A stretch of DNA of 64,000 nucleotides. It comes from Antedon mediterranea. Taxonomy: Eukaryota > Echinodermata > Crinoidea > Comatulida > Antedonidae. The DNA lies in assembly GCF_964355755.1 (NCBI RefSeq), contig NC_092678.1:25462365-25526364 (forward strand). The letters are read 5' to 3'. How positions within the stretch are numbered: position 1 is the stretch's first letter; every line of letters begins with the position of its first letter. Made by a program: the position numbers and the translations under genes. Below are positions 50,654 to 62,245 of the stretch, piece by piece. The notes below the pieces were generated by a model. It worked only from the letters and a program-made list of their open reading frames with translations. It did not search any database and was not told the origin of the DNA.

Positions 50654-52961
50654 TGTGTAGTAACAAAGTGCGAGGCAGCGAGGCAGGGAAGGCATGCGAG
50701 GCAAGTCAGAAATTTATGCGAGGCATCGTTTTACCATCATCAAAAAATGCGAGGCATCATTTTATCATTTCTCAAAATTGCAAGGCAGGAAATCACCGAA
50801 ATTGAAGTAGCCTAGGCCTAGGCCCGCTAGGCTAGTTTCCTTTTGCACCTGCCTTGTATTTTAACCAACTTTATCCTGAATACCACAACTTAGAATTAGT
50901 AGGCCTACTTTAATGAAGAAAAATCACATAAAAGTAACAATAAATCCATTAAATTGGTGATTTTACAGACGTTTTTCTCGCATTTCGCACACTCAATGTT
51001 CAATATTTTGGTTTCTATGGAACGCCAAAAGAGCAAAATTAATTAGAGGGCTAAAAACTCTGTGGAATCCATTTATATTTAACGCATTATTTGGTGAAAA
51101 TCAAGTACAATTTCAATAGATTTTGTCACTGTCAGTAAGGAAAAATGTTACTGTTGATAATGTACACGGTTTCGTTAACCTTTTAAAGAATAAAATAGAA
51201 AAATTCATCATAATATCCTTAGTAGGATGTCCTAGGTCTAGACTAGGTAGTGATGTTGATTTAGGATCGATTATTATTATTTGAAAACAGAACAGTATCA
51301 GCAGTAACATATTACAACATTTTTATTGACAAATTAACAAATATATTGAAATAAAACGTGTTTTTCACCAATAAATGCATGAGAAATTGACGCATTCCAC
51401 TGAGTTTTAGTCCTCTATTATCGTTGCTCTTTTGGCGCTGCATAGAAACAAAAATATTGAACATTGAATAAGTGAAATTCGCGAACAGTGTGCGAGAAAC
51501 ACGCCTGTAAAATCATTAATTTAAGGATTTATTTGTTACTTTTTATGTGATTCTTTCATTAAAGTACTCATGAGGTATACTTCTAAGGTGTGGTATTCAC
51601 ACGATAAAGTTAGTTATCAAATTTGGAGTAAAAATACAAGCGAAGGAAACTAGCGCCAGGTTTATTAGTACGTACATGGACAACAATAAATAAAAATTGT
51701 TCGTAATATACATAGCTTACTAAAACAGGAATAGTGTATCATTATTAAATATTACACCAATTATTATTTTATCAAGATTGATTTTCTACATAGGCCTCTT
51801 ATCTAGGTTAGGGCTAAGCATATTAGCTAAAGTTTAATTTTAGGCCTAGTATTACAATTGTAGGACGCAAGTCTTTTTTCACACGCGTTCCAGAATTCTG
51901 TCGCAATTTTTTTCTTTGCGGCATGTTATTGGATCGGCATATCAGTTACCTTTTATTCACCGCCAGTTATTGAACTTGTCCTGGCAATCGCTGTTCACCT
52001 TATTTGCGAGAGAGGTACACGTGTTGTTCCTAGAGAATGGAATGTCAAAAATGTCTTTGGCACGCCGCTCAGAGAGAAGTCTGTGCGTTGCTGCTGAAAC
52101 CACGTGCTATAGGAGGGGAATGCACCACAATCCTCTGAGCTGAGGGCTGAATCATTCCGCTACCTGCTAAATAGTAAATCTAGGCGCAGGGGTGTGACAA
52201 AATATTATTTTCACTCTCTGCTATGTTCGAGAGACATGTGAGTGAACACGCTCGAAATGCCAACAAACATTGCAGTCATTTGATGAGTGTGTCGCTATAA
52301 CAATTATTGTTTATCGAAAGTTGAAGACTGTCGTTCAGATTTTTGAACCGTAGTTTGGGCACTTTTGTAAAAGTAAAATTTGACACGATATGACTTGAAT
52401 GAAAAAACAATCGTTACATAAAAATAAACAACATGATGAGTGTATACACGTACGAATCTATTTAGATACGCTTGTATCGATTGATTATTAGGCCTATAAT
52501 ATAGCATAATGGCACGTTAAGATATGCTTCGCACCTTTTTGAAATTGTAAACTATATGCCCCGCATGCCTCGCACTTTTGGAAATGATAAAATGATGCCT
52601 CGCACAAATATTTGGCATGCCTCGCACTTTGTCAACACTCGTTCAGATTTTTGAACCGTAGTTTGGGCACTTTTGTAAAAGTAAAATTTGACACGATATG
52701 ACTTGAATGAAAAAACAATCGTTACATAAAAATAAACAACATGATGAGTGTATACACGAATCTATTTAGATACGCTTGTATCGATTGATTATTAGGCCTA
52801 TAATATAGCATAATAGCACGTTAAGATATGCCTCGCACCTTTTTGAAATTGTAAACTATATGCCTCGCATGCCTCGCACTTTTGGAAATGATAAAATGAT
52901 GCCTCGCACAAATATTTGGCATGCCTCGCTTGCCTCGCTGCCTCGCACTTTGTCAACACTC
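50654..52961 (+). mobile_element. Fold-back DNA element with GCGAGGC-rich ends, copy c
   Basis: Same ends as copies a and b, flanked by the 8-bp duplication GTTTAATA (50646-50653, 52962-52969). The empty paralogous site is near 25920. The right end is duplicated: about 52333-52640 recurs at 52644-52961, so it has two tandem right termini. Confidence 0.8.
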
Positions 52962-52969
52962 GTTTAATA

Positions 52970-54689
52970 CAGTATAAAAGATTATAGGCCCTACAGGCAT
53001 AGTCTAGCCTAGATAATAATGCTATTTCCAGGTGCACTAGTATGAATTATTTCAAATGGTTTTTATATCTTTTATGTTTTCTATATCTACGCGACCACAT
53101 GCTTTTCTTGCTTTGACATAATATTTTGTATACTGTAGCATTAACAAAGTTATTAAAATTTCTCACGCAAAACCACTATTTTCGTAAATCGTTTTTATTG
53201 TTTTGCAATTGAGTGTTTGTACATTTATATCCATCAGTCAACTTTCGTAAAAATGTTGCAAGACAAAAATATAGTTTTGATATTTTAGCATTGTCATTAT
53301 GAACATAACCGTGTTTAAACCATCTGTATTAAGGGTCTTTTACAACTGTTCCAGCACAGAGCCACATGAAAACAAAACATTGATGTTTGGTTTGATTTGT
53401 CAACCGGTTTTCAGCTGTTAAAAACAATTATCGTAGAAGGAGATAGGAAAATGCGAAGCATCCTCGTATTATTGTGTGCGGGTATTTTTCCATGGACATT
53501 CATTAGACAGTGTATACCACGATTGGAAAACACCCTATTTGGGGCAAATCGTTGAACCTAAATTCGTTTTAATCGTCAATAACTAATCACCTAACTCAAT
53601 TTAATTAGTAAACAGGGTTACATCAGATGGTTAAAATCAGTACCGAAAGTATGAACCAACTTTATATACCATCGAGTAAAAATTCTAAATATAAACCGAG
53701 ATTTATAGAATTTTGCCCTTACGTAAATTTATATATAGAAGTGAGACGTTTCGTCCCACCAAAAGTGGGCCAAATTGTCCCGGATTCATCGGAAAGCTCT
53801 GTCTACACTATGAAACTAGTTTGACAAAAAAGTGTGATGTGCCCAAATATGGTAGTGATGTGCCCAATTATGATAGTGATATGCCCAATTATGATAGTGA
53901 TATGCCCAAATATGGCAGGTAGTGATATACTGTAGCGTGTCCATATAAATATCAGCACATCACATTTTTTTGTCGTATAAAGTTTGATAGTGTAGACAAA
54001 GCATTAAACAAATAAAATTGATAATAAATTATTTCTTAAATTAATAATTATATCAATTGATGAAAAAATAATAATTAAAATTGTTACATCAAAAAGTCGA
54101 GTGGCTTTTTTTGTAAGAAATATTCTTGTTTATCCTCTAATTCATGGTGTTGTTGCAAAGAATATTTTTGCCAAAACACTGAGATGAGTAGTATTAATTA
54201 GTACAGTCTTGTTTATTTTTAAATTCCATATATGTAATTTTACTTTCTATAGACCGTAAATTCCGAAATAAAATATTTGAATGCCTGATTTTTCCAGTCT
54301 TGGCACTGCTCAGGGGTCCATTACACCACTGCTTTGAATCATCCTCCAGTTTTATATATACTGTACCGCAAACTTTATATCAAAACAAATCGTGACCCAT
54401 AGAAGAACCACTTCAAAATTATGTTTCGTAGAGACGAACAAAAACTGATATTACTATATTGAAATTTAAGAATTTGTTTCAATTTGTGTAGTATATAGGT
54501 CAGTATTGATTTACGGATATATGCCAATACTTGTAATTTAATCTTGATTAATATAACACTTGTACATCTTTAAACAAAGCCTTGTGTTGTGGGTTGTGGT
54601 TTTATTTAGTAGGCATACAATTTGCAAAAATAAGGAAATAATGGCTTTAATGTAGAAAACTTCTGTGTACAAAGTTTGTGAAATTTATT
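52970..54689. other. Spacer before gene G
   Basis: No gene. The family 3' flank repeat (53185-53400) is followed by a non-matching stretch to about 53730 and a palindromic MITE at 53793-54002. Confidence 0.45.
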
Positions 54690-54882
54690 TAACTTTATTT
54701 ATTTTTTATGTCTTTAGGCAATGTGGCCAAGGATTACCAATAGTGAATTAATCACTGTCCTATAAGATAGGTGGTAATCCCCCTGATACAGGGGCTATTG
54801 TGTGAACCAGTTCAACCCCCTACTCTTTTTCGAAAATGAACTGGGTTCTTTAAAGTACACACAGGTTATAACTGTGTACACT

Positions 54883-54916
<34 letters not shown>

Positions 54917-55035
54917 TTGTTCCACCACCAGAACTAGGAGCGAGTCGGCCTCGAACCCTTGCCGATGTTGTTGTTGGCTCTTTAGGTACGGTAAACGGTG
55001 CCCCTGCCTTAACCGCTCGGCCATATGACTCGCTC
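54690..55035 (-). repeat. tRNA-derived SINE with intact tRNA-like head
   Basis: On the minus strand the head (55035 to 54938) starts GAGCGAGTC, has A box TGGCCGAGCGGTTAAGGC and B box GGGTTCGAGGC, and closes with GACTCGCTC pairing to the start. It resembles Leu/Ser-type tRNAs. The body runs on to about 54690. Degenerate copies lie near genes A, C, H and FGD. Confidence 0.75.
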
Positions 55036-55352
55036 AGGGTTTAACTTTAGTTTTATATGTTTCCATTTTTTATGTTTTTTTAAATGTTTTTTGAGATGTA
55101 GCTGACTCATTTGAGTTACAGTGATGTATTTTGATTAAGCTGCCCCTACCCAGCATTTTTTGTTTTATTGTATTGATTTTATGCTGGTCAAATAAATAAA
55201 CAAAACGAAAATAAAACTATGTACAATAAATAATTTGATACATTACCTAGAAGGAAGCGGCTAAATATGTGAAGTTAATTCCTCCACATGCGGTTTTTTT
55301 GGTTTGGAAAACTGCTTTTAAAGGCGGATCAAACAACAGAAAGAATCAGAGT

Positions 55353-58300
55353 ATGGCAGAGGTGGATAATGTGTATATGAACAGTCTACCGACTAAGAGT
55401 ACAGAGAAAGGGATGGCCGAGTGGCAAGATAGAAATATTAACGTTTCTTCTGGAAAACAAGTGACGCACAGTAAACATCATGGTTGTCTTTTGCCGGTTC
55501 CACCGAAGCAACATCATGTTTCACTTGGTATTGCCGTTGGATGTGTCATTCTTGTATGTATTGTAGTAGCAGTTTTCAGTATGATGACTATCCAGTCACA
55601 TAAATCCTTCATCAAGCATCTTACAAGAATTGATGTAAGTATAGGTGTGTTCAGCTGAGACAATAATAGATAGAGAACTTTCGATTTAAAAGTTTAATTA
55701 TGTTAATTCATTTTGCGCATACAGACATTGTAACAAAGCTTCCTCATTAGATTCCATAATTTGAATTAAAGCTACTAAGCTAAAAACAGCATAGTGTAAT
55801 GATGATGAAAAATGTATGATGATCGTTAAAAGTTTACTGAATGACCAATGTAAAGTTGAATGCTAATTAAGTTGCATAATTATTATTTTTTTATAAAATG
55901 TTTTTAAAATGAATTTACAGCACACAAATCAACATACCTTGAATTTTTGACACGTTATGTTCATCTTCATATATTTTTATTATTTATTTTTAATATTTAT
56001 ATTATTTATTTTTATATGAACTTTCATTCGAATATTATTTTATTACAATTTTTTTTTTCTTTTAATTTAGGAAAACATTTTAAATTCAAAACTTAAAGGT
56101 AAGCTTTAGAACAGGTTTGTGAGATCATTCAACACCAGGGTTTTTCAAACAAAGTAACTATTGCTGCTTTGTTTAGTCTTGAATTATTCTTATAATATCA
56201 CAACATGAGATTAGTTCGGGTTAGCATGTTTTTCTTTGTGGTACCGCACAGAGGCAAGCAAAGGCTTTATATCATTCAAAGCCCTCAATAAAAATTAAAT
56301 CAGTACAACATTAATTATAACTAGAATTTAATTCGTCACTTTGACGAATTATAGGTGATCATTTTTATCATTTTAATGAAATTAAAACTTTTTAAACATT
56401 CACGTACGTTAACATACGATCGTAAAAAGTTGATGTACGCCATCCTATGACATGATGCATACGCTTATAGTGCTGAGTTGTGCCTATTATATGCCATATA
56501 CAATATGTACAGTATATACTGTATATCTATATACAGTGTAGCATAGGTGAAATTACGGGACCCACATCATGTTCTAATTTTTTGGTATGATGGAATTATC
56601 AAAATAAACTCAAAGATGACAATTTCGAAAGATAATGAATTGAGGAAATAAATATAAGAATTTCAAGAGAATCTGGCACGTAGAAGCGCTATGCGCGCTC
56701 TTTGAAATTTGTATAACTTTGACGAAAAAGATGAAAAAACTACTTTTTAACTTCATCTGGCCATATGTTAACGTCACAACATCCGATAGGCTTGGTTTTT
56801 ATATGAATTCATATCTAAATTTCATCAGCTTTTATAATAAATTATAATCATCAAGGTAACCTTCAATTCTGAAGAGCTGTAAGATATTCAAATTTACGGC
56901 AAAGGTGAAATTACACGACCTATGTTATTCAAGTTTTTACGCGTGATGACGTCATCAAAATGAAAACACCGACAACTTATGATAAAGATAAATAATTAAG
57001 CAAGCACACACTGAAATTTGTGCAAAAATCGAGCTATATGTGTATATATATTTATATCTACAACTCAATGGCTTCCCGAATAAGTTAAAAAACTTAGGGG
57101 TCATCGTGCATTCTGAAGAATTATTTTGATTTTAAAAATGCCTTATTTTTCATCATTTTCAGCACTTTTATGCAATTAATGTGCGCATTTTGTCATTTTT
57201 AACATGCTCGTATAGCGTTATTTTAAATCGGAACGGACTCAAATTTGGTGAATGTACTAAGGATGGTGAGTAGAATGCGATTTCTACAAAAAATTCGTAT
57301 TTTTACGCTTTTTAAGAATTGCGCGCGCAAAAACGCATTTTTGCGCAGTAATTTTTTGAAACACGCAAATAGCCTAATTCATGCTCTAAATTGATCAAAA
57401 CTTAATTTTGAGCTTTTTAAATTTTTAACGCGCGATTTCACGCGTATGACCTTACGTGCGCGTGCCTTTTATTGGTTAATATATTTACCTTTTACCTGAA
57501 GTTTACGTATTGTGAATTTTATTGATATGTGATAAAGAGTTATGGCGATATGATTGATAATGTGATTTAACAAAATGGCGTATAAATGACGTCACGGTTG
57601 AGTGATCACGCTAAAAAGCTTATTAGGATTAAGTTACAGTATTTGAAAGATATCGTGAAAATTTTGTCATCTTCAACATTCAACTTTTTGAGATAATTGT
57701 TACACAAAATCTGTACAGAGAGAAACAAAGAATAAAGATTTCATACAATAACAATAGGTGATCATTTTATTCTAAATGATCACCTAATTAAATTGTGTAT
57801 TTAGTATTCAGTACATGTTATTGTTCCACAGAGTCTACTAAAATTACTCTATTCACTCGTTGGGGGCGTGAAGACTGTCCTAATACTGCGGAATTGATCT
57901 ACAAAGGTAAAGAGTTTTATTGAATTATAGACAGTTGTTTAACCGTCCATGATTTTCCCTATGTTTTATTTCCTTCGCCATTTTATTATTGATCATTTTT
58001 ATTTTGCTCTTTGTTTTTTAGACCTACAGTTGTTTTTGTTTGTTCCATGTTCCCGTTTAATAATAATACATTTTAAAGTAATCCAAATTGAAAACTTTAA
58101 ACTAAGGATTATTGTAATCTTTACATCTTAGGTAGGACACTTGGCGCACCAGATGGTACAAATGGAAGTGGGTCAAACTATCTCTGTGTGACTGACAAAC
58201 GACAATTGAACTTTACTGTACCAGATCATCAAATTATAAGGGGGTCAATTTTCCCTACAGAATATAGGTATGGACAAAAGATCACTCCACTAGCAAAAAA

Positions 58301-58619
58301 TCACTACCATGACGTTCCTTGTGCCGTTTGTCAAGCAGCACGAAGTGTCACACTTATGATGACAGCGGTTACAGAATGTCCAAATGGTTGGACTAAAGAA
58401 TATGATGGATATTTGATGTCTGGTCGAGACGACCTTAAGCGTACAGAGTACATCTGCGTGGATGGTGACCCATCTATTTTGCCTGGTACAAACCTGGCAG
58501 CTCCACTGAAGGATGCCAGTACATTGTTCATCGTTGAAGCAGGATGTACTTCAGGTGGCGGAGTATTTTGTAAACCATATGAGAATCTTGAGCTAACTTG
58601 CGTGGTTTGTACTCTGTAA
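55353..58619 (+). CDS. Gene G: divergent (type 2) type II membrane protein with C4-like ectodomain
   Basis: Exons 55353-55634, 56071-56098, 57832-57906 and 58132-58619 join in frame (873 nt, 290 aa). The frame is open upstream to 55269, but 55353 (MAEVDNVYMN) aligns with the paralogues' start. The tail differs from the others: Tyr8 is followed by MN, a YxN motif of the Grb2 SH2 type, and the second tyrosine motif is lost. The helix SLGIAVGCVILVCIVVAVFSMM is almost identical to type 1 even at base level. The ectodomain (STKITLFTRWGREDCP, GSGSNYLCVTD, PCAVCQAARS, CPNGW, YICVD, ELTCVVC) has ten cysteines and groups with gene E. TTTTAAAG replaces the TATAAATA box. A 1.5-kb Helentron-like element sits in intron 2. 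Confidence 0.85.
56321..57785 (-). mobile_element. Helentron/HINE-like element, copy 2, in gene G intron 2
   Basis: Same termini as 48761-50340 (CTAGAATTTAATTCGTCACT at the left, ATGATCACCT at the right) with a diverged interior. Gene G splice sites on both sides remain in frame. Confidence 0.7.
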
Positions 58620-60389
58620 ATTCAAGACATCTCTTGGCACTTAACCTGGATAACGAATATTATACTACATTTGCTTAAAAAGATGTATAGACTAGAATTT
58701 TTATGGTAAAGGTAAAATATTTATTCTGATTCTCAAGCTTAACTGAGGAAATTTGGGTTAGGCCTTCTGCGTACCCACAGCAGCCTACTGCTTTGTTTGG
58801 CTATCTCCCATCAGGCTTCCCAGGATCTGCGCCGTAGTGCTAAACAAATGTTTGATACGGTATAAAAGATTATAGGCCCCTACAGGCATAGTCTAGCCTA
58901 GTAATAATAATGCTATTTCCAGGTGCACTAGACTGGTATGAATTATTTAAAATGTTTTTTATATCTTGTATGTTATCTATATCTACGCAACCACATGCTT
59001 TTCTTGCTTTGACATAATATTTTGTATACTATAGCATTAACAAAGTTATTAAAATTTCTGATACAAAACCACTATTTTCGTAAATCGTTTTTATTGTTTT
59101 ACAATTGACTATTTGTACATTTATATTCCATCAGTCAACTTTCGTAAAAATGTTGCAAGACAAAAATATAGTTTTGATATTTTAGCATTGTCATTATGAA
59201 CATAACCGTGTTTAACCCATGTGTATTGAGGGTCTTTTACAACAACTGTTTCAGCACGGAGCCATGTGAAAACAAAACATTGATGTTTGGTTTGATTTAC
59301 CAGCGCCGGAGCGGAACTCTGCCGGAACGAGTGTGAACGTTTTTTTAGTAATTTATTTGATATATTATATCAACATTGCCAATATCATCAATAAAATATG
59401 AATAGTTAAACAACTTTAAAAACTTTATAAATACCACAAAAAAATTGGTCTAAAGTGAGACGTTTCGTCTCACCAAAAGTGGGCCGAATCGTCCCGGATT
59501 TATCGTAAAGCTCTGTCTACACTATGAAACTAGTTTGACAAAAAAGTGTGATGTGCCCAAATATGGTAGGGATGTGCCCAATTATGATAGTGATATGCCC
59601 AATTATGATAGTGATATGCCCAAATATGGCAGGTAGTGATATACTGTAGCGTGTCCATATAAATATCAGCACATCACATTTTTTTGTCGTATAAAGTTTG
59701 ATAGTGTAGACAAAGCATTAAACAAATAAAATTGATAATAAATCATTATTTCTTAAATTAATAATTATATCAATTGATGAAAAAATAATAATTAAAATTG
59801 TTACATCAAAAAGTCGAGTGGCTTTTTTTGTAAGAAATATTCTTGTTTATCCTCTATTCATGGTGTTGCAAAGAATATTTTTGCCAAAACACTGAGATGA
59901 GTAGTAGTAATTAGTACAGTCTTTAATTCCATATGTAATTTTACTTTATATGGACCGTAAATTCCGAAATAAAATATTTGAATGCCTGATTTTTCCTCAG
60001 GGCACTGCTCAGGGGCCCTCATAAGCTCATAGCCGTTACACCATTGCTTTGACCGTTCTCAAGTTTTATATACACAGTACTGTATCGCAAACTTTATATC
60101 AAAACAAATCGTTACCCGTAGAAGAACCACCAAAATTTTCGTAGAAAACGAACGAAAGCTGATATTTGTACTATATTGAAATTAAGAATGTGTTTCAATT
60201 TGTGTCGTAGGCCTACACATCTGATCAGGATTGATTTACGGATATAGTATGCCTACTTGCAATTTAATCTAGATATATTATCTCTTTGAAAAGATGTGTT
60301 GTGGTAATATTTAGTAAAAATGAGAAAATATTTTAATGTAGTAAACAAGAATGAGAACAATAAGGTATTATTTGGGAGTGCTAAATAGT
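58620..60389. other. Gene G to gene I spacer
   Basis: No gene. Closely matches 9600-11236 and 28430-29990, including the family 3' flank block and a palindromic MITE at 59507-59718. Confidence 0.55.
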
Positions 60390-60481
60390 TCCTCAATATG
60401 CGGTTTTGCTGTTGGTATAAATACTGATTTTAGTATTAGGACGGACAAAGAAACAGCAAACAACAGAAAGAATCAAGAATC
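60390..60481 (+). promoter_or_regulatory. Core promoter block of gene I
   Basis: TATAAATA at 60416-60423 with the shared leader, matching genes B and E more closely than A, C and H. Confidence 0.45.
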
Positions 60482-62245
60482 ATGGCAGAGATGGATAATA
60501 CGTATATGGAAGTAATGACCAAATCACACACTCAAAATAAAGAGAAAGGAATGACCAAGTGTCAATATAGTGATGTTGATACAGTTCCTCCTGGAAAACA
60601 AGTGGTGGTGTACAGAAGCAACACCATGTTTCACTTGGTATTGCCGTTGCATGTGTCATTCTTGTATGTATTGTAGTAGCAGTTTTCAGTATGATGACTA
60701 TCCAGTCACATAAATCCTTCATTGAGCATCTTACAAGAATCGAAGTAAGCAGGTACAATTTGATTGAATACATTACAATGCCTAAAGGTAGGTTTTTTTT
60801 ATACTCTTTAAACACACCTTTAAACAGAAGTTAAACTTGCTGGGAACTTTTTTTTCCTCTTCAATAATGAACATGATTTACTTGATGTGTATAGAAGGCA
60901 GCTATACAGTAAATGCACTGCAACTTGTGGAATACCAGGCTCCTACTGTATTGGGTTGCGGTAAATGGGACTAAAATGTGCTCAGTCAAATTGTCCCAGC
61001 TTAGAGCTTCAATAGCAGTAGTTCATTAAACAAGCCAAGCAGAAGTGCATACAAAACGAAGACCCATGTTTTTTTTTATGTTATTCAAATGATAACAGGC
61101 TAACACAATAACACAATTTCGAACTTTTTCAGAAATTTGGGTGCGAGATAATCAAGGGTCTTCGTTTTGTACACATCTTATATGGGGGCATACAAAATGA
61201 AGATCCTTGATTATCTCGTACCCAAATTTCTGAAAAAGTTCAAAATTGTTATTTTGTTAGCCTGTTATCATTTGAATAACATAAAAAAAAACATGGGTCT
61301 TCGTTTTGTATGCACCCCCAAGCAGGACGTTGTGTGCTCTGTAATTGAATTGATTAATTGGTTGAATTTGAGAAATTAATACAAAAAAAATGATCGGCCA
61401 AATGTCAACCATCAAAATCAAGAATTGCAAATAATTTTGTATTAACATTATGAATCATTTTTTCAATTTATAGTTCATACTTTATACAAACGTTGGGGGC
61501 GCACGGATTGTCCAAGTACTGCTGAATTAGTATACAAAGGTATTTTAATAAAATATTATTTAAAATAAAATTGTATATTTTGAAAGAAAAATAATATTAT
61601 TTTGAATATTCATCAGTAAATGAAGATGATACTTTGTCTTTGCAGAACATTGTAAATTATAGGGCTTACCTATCAAGTTTTGAGGTAATATTATATTATA
61701 GCCCCAATATTTAGGGTTTATTTATTTTTCTAGGTGTGATGTCTGGTGCACCACATAATGATATTGGGAGTGGTGCAAACTATCTTTGTTTACCTCACCA
61801 ACCACGATACAATTTCACAATGGCGGGCTATCAATCCACAAGAGGATCAATCGCTGCTGTGGAATTCAGGGAATCATACAAAAACTTCAAACCAACAAAA
61901 GATCTCCATGGTGTAAACTTTCCTTGCGCCGTTTGTCAAGCTCCACGAAGCGTCTCGTTACTTTTGCCAGCGGATACTAAATGCCCAATTGGTTGAATTA
62001 CAGAGTTTAGCGGATACATGATGGCTTCTAGAAAGGACGAAACACGTGCAGAATACGTCTGTGTAGATAAAAGTCCATCTTACTTAAAGGGTTCAGATAA
62101 ACCTGATGGTGATGCGGACTGGGAAATGGCCAGCAGGCTATTTCCTGTTGAGGGCCGATGCAATGCAGAAGCTGCTGTTGGAGGGTTGCCTTGTCCACCT
62201 TATGTTGATGGTTACGAGTTGACTTGTGCAATTTGTACACAGTAA
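60482..62245 (+). pseudogene. Gene I: type-1 C4-like pseudogene with a frameshift and a nonsense mutation
   Basis: Exon equivalents are 60482-60787, 61474-61539 and 61734-62245, with splice sites intact. Relative to gene B, one T is missing in the GTGGTGGTGTACAG stretch at about 60601-60614. This shifts the frame before the transmembrane segment and gives a stop at 60676. Exon 4 has TGG changed to TGA at 61994-61996, in the CPIGW motif, while the frame stays open from 62018 to the normal stop. Motifs on both sides (NTYMEV, CQYSDV, RWGRTDCP, PCAVCQAPRS, ELTCAICTQ) are otherwise well kept, so inactivation looks recent. A sequencing error could explain one lesion but hardly both. Confidence 0.8.
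61045..61315. mobile_element. Inverted-repeat MITE in gene I with flipped core
   Basis: Same ends as 21555-21829, but the 85-bp core (61139-61223) is the reverse complement of the core in gene C (21647-21731). Confidence 0.8.

Noticed and set aside
55269-55352. Upstream in-frame Met of gene G (MKLIPPHAVF...) as the start
   Set aside because: It falls in the region matching the paralogues' promoter and leader; 55353 aligns with the family start.
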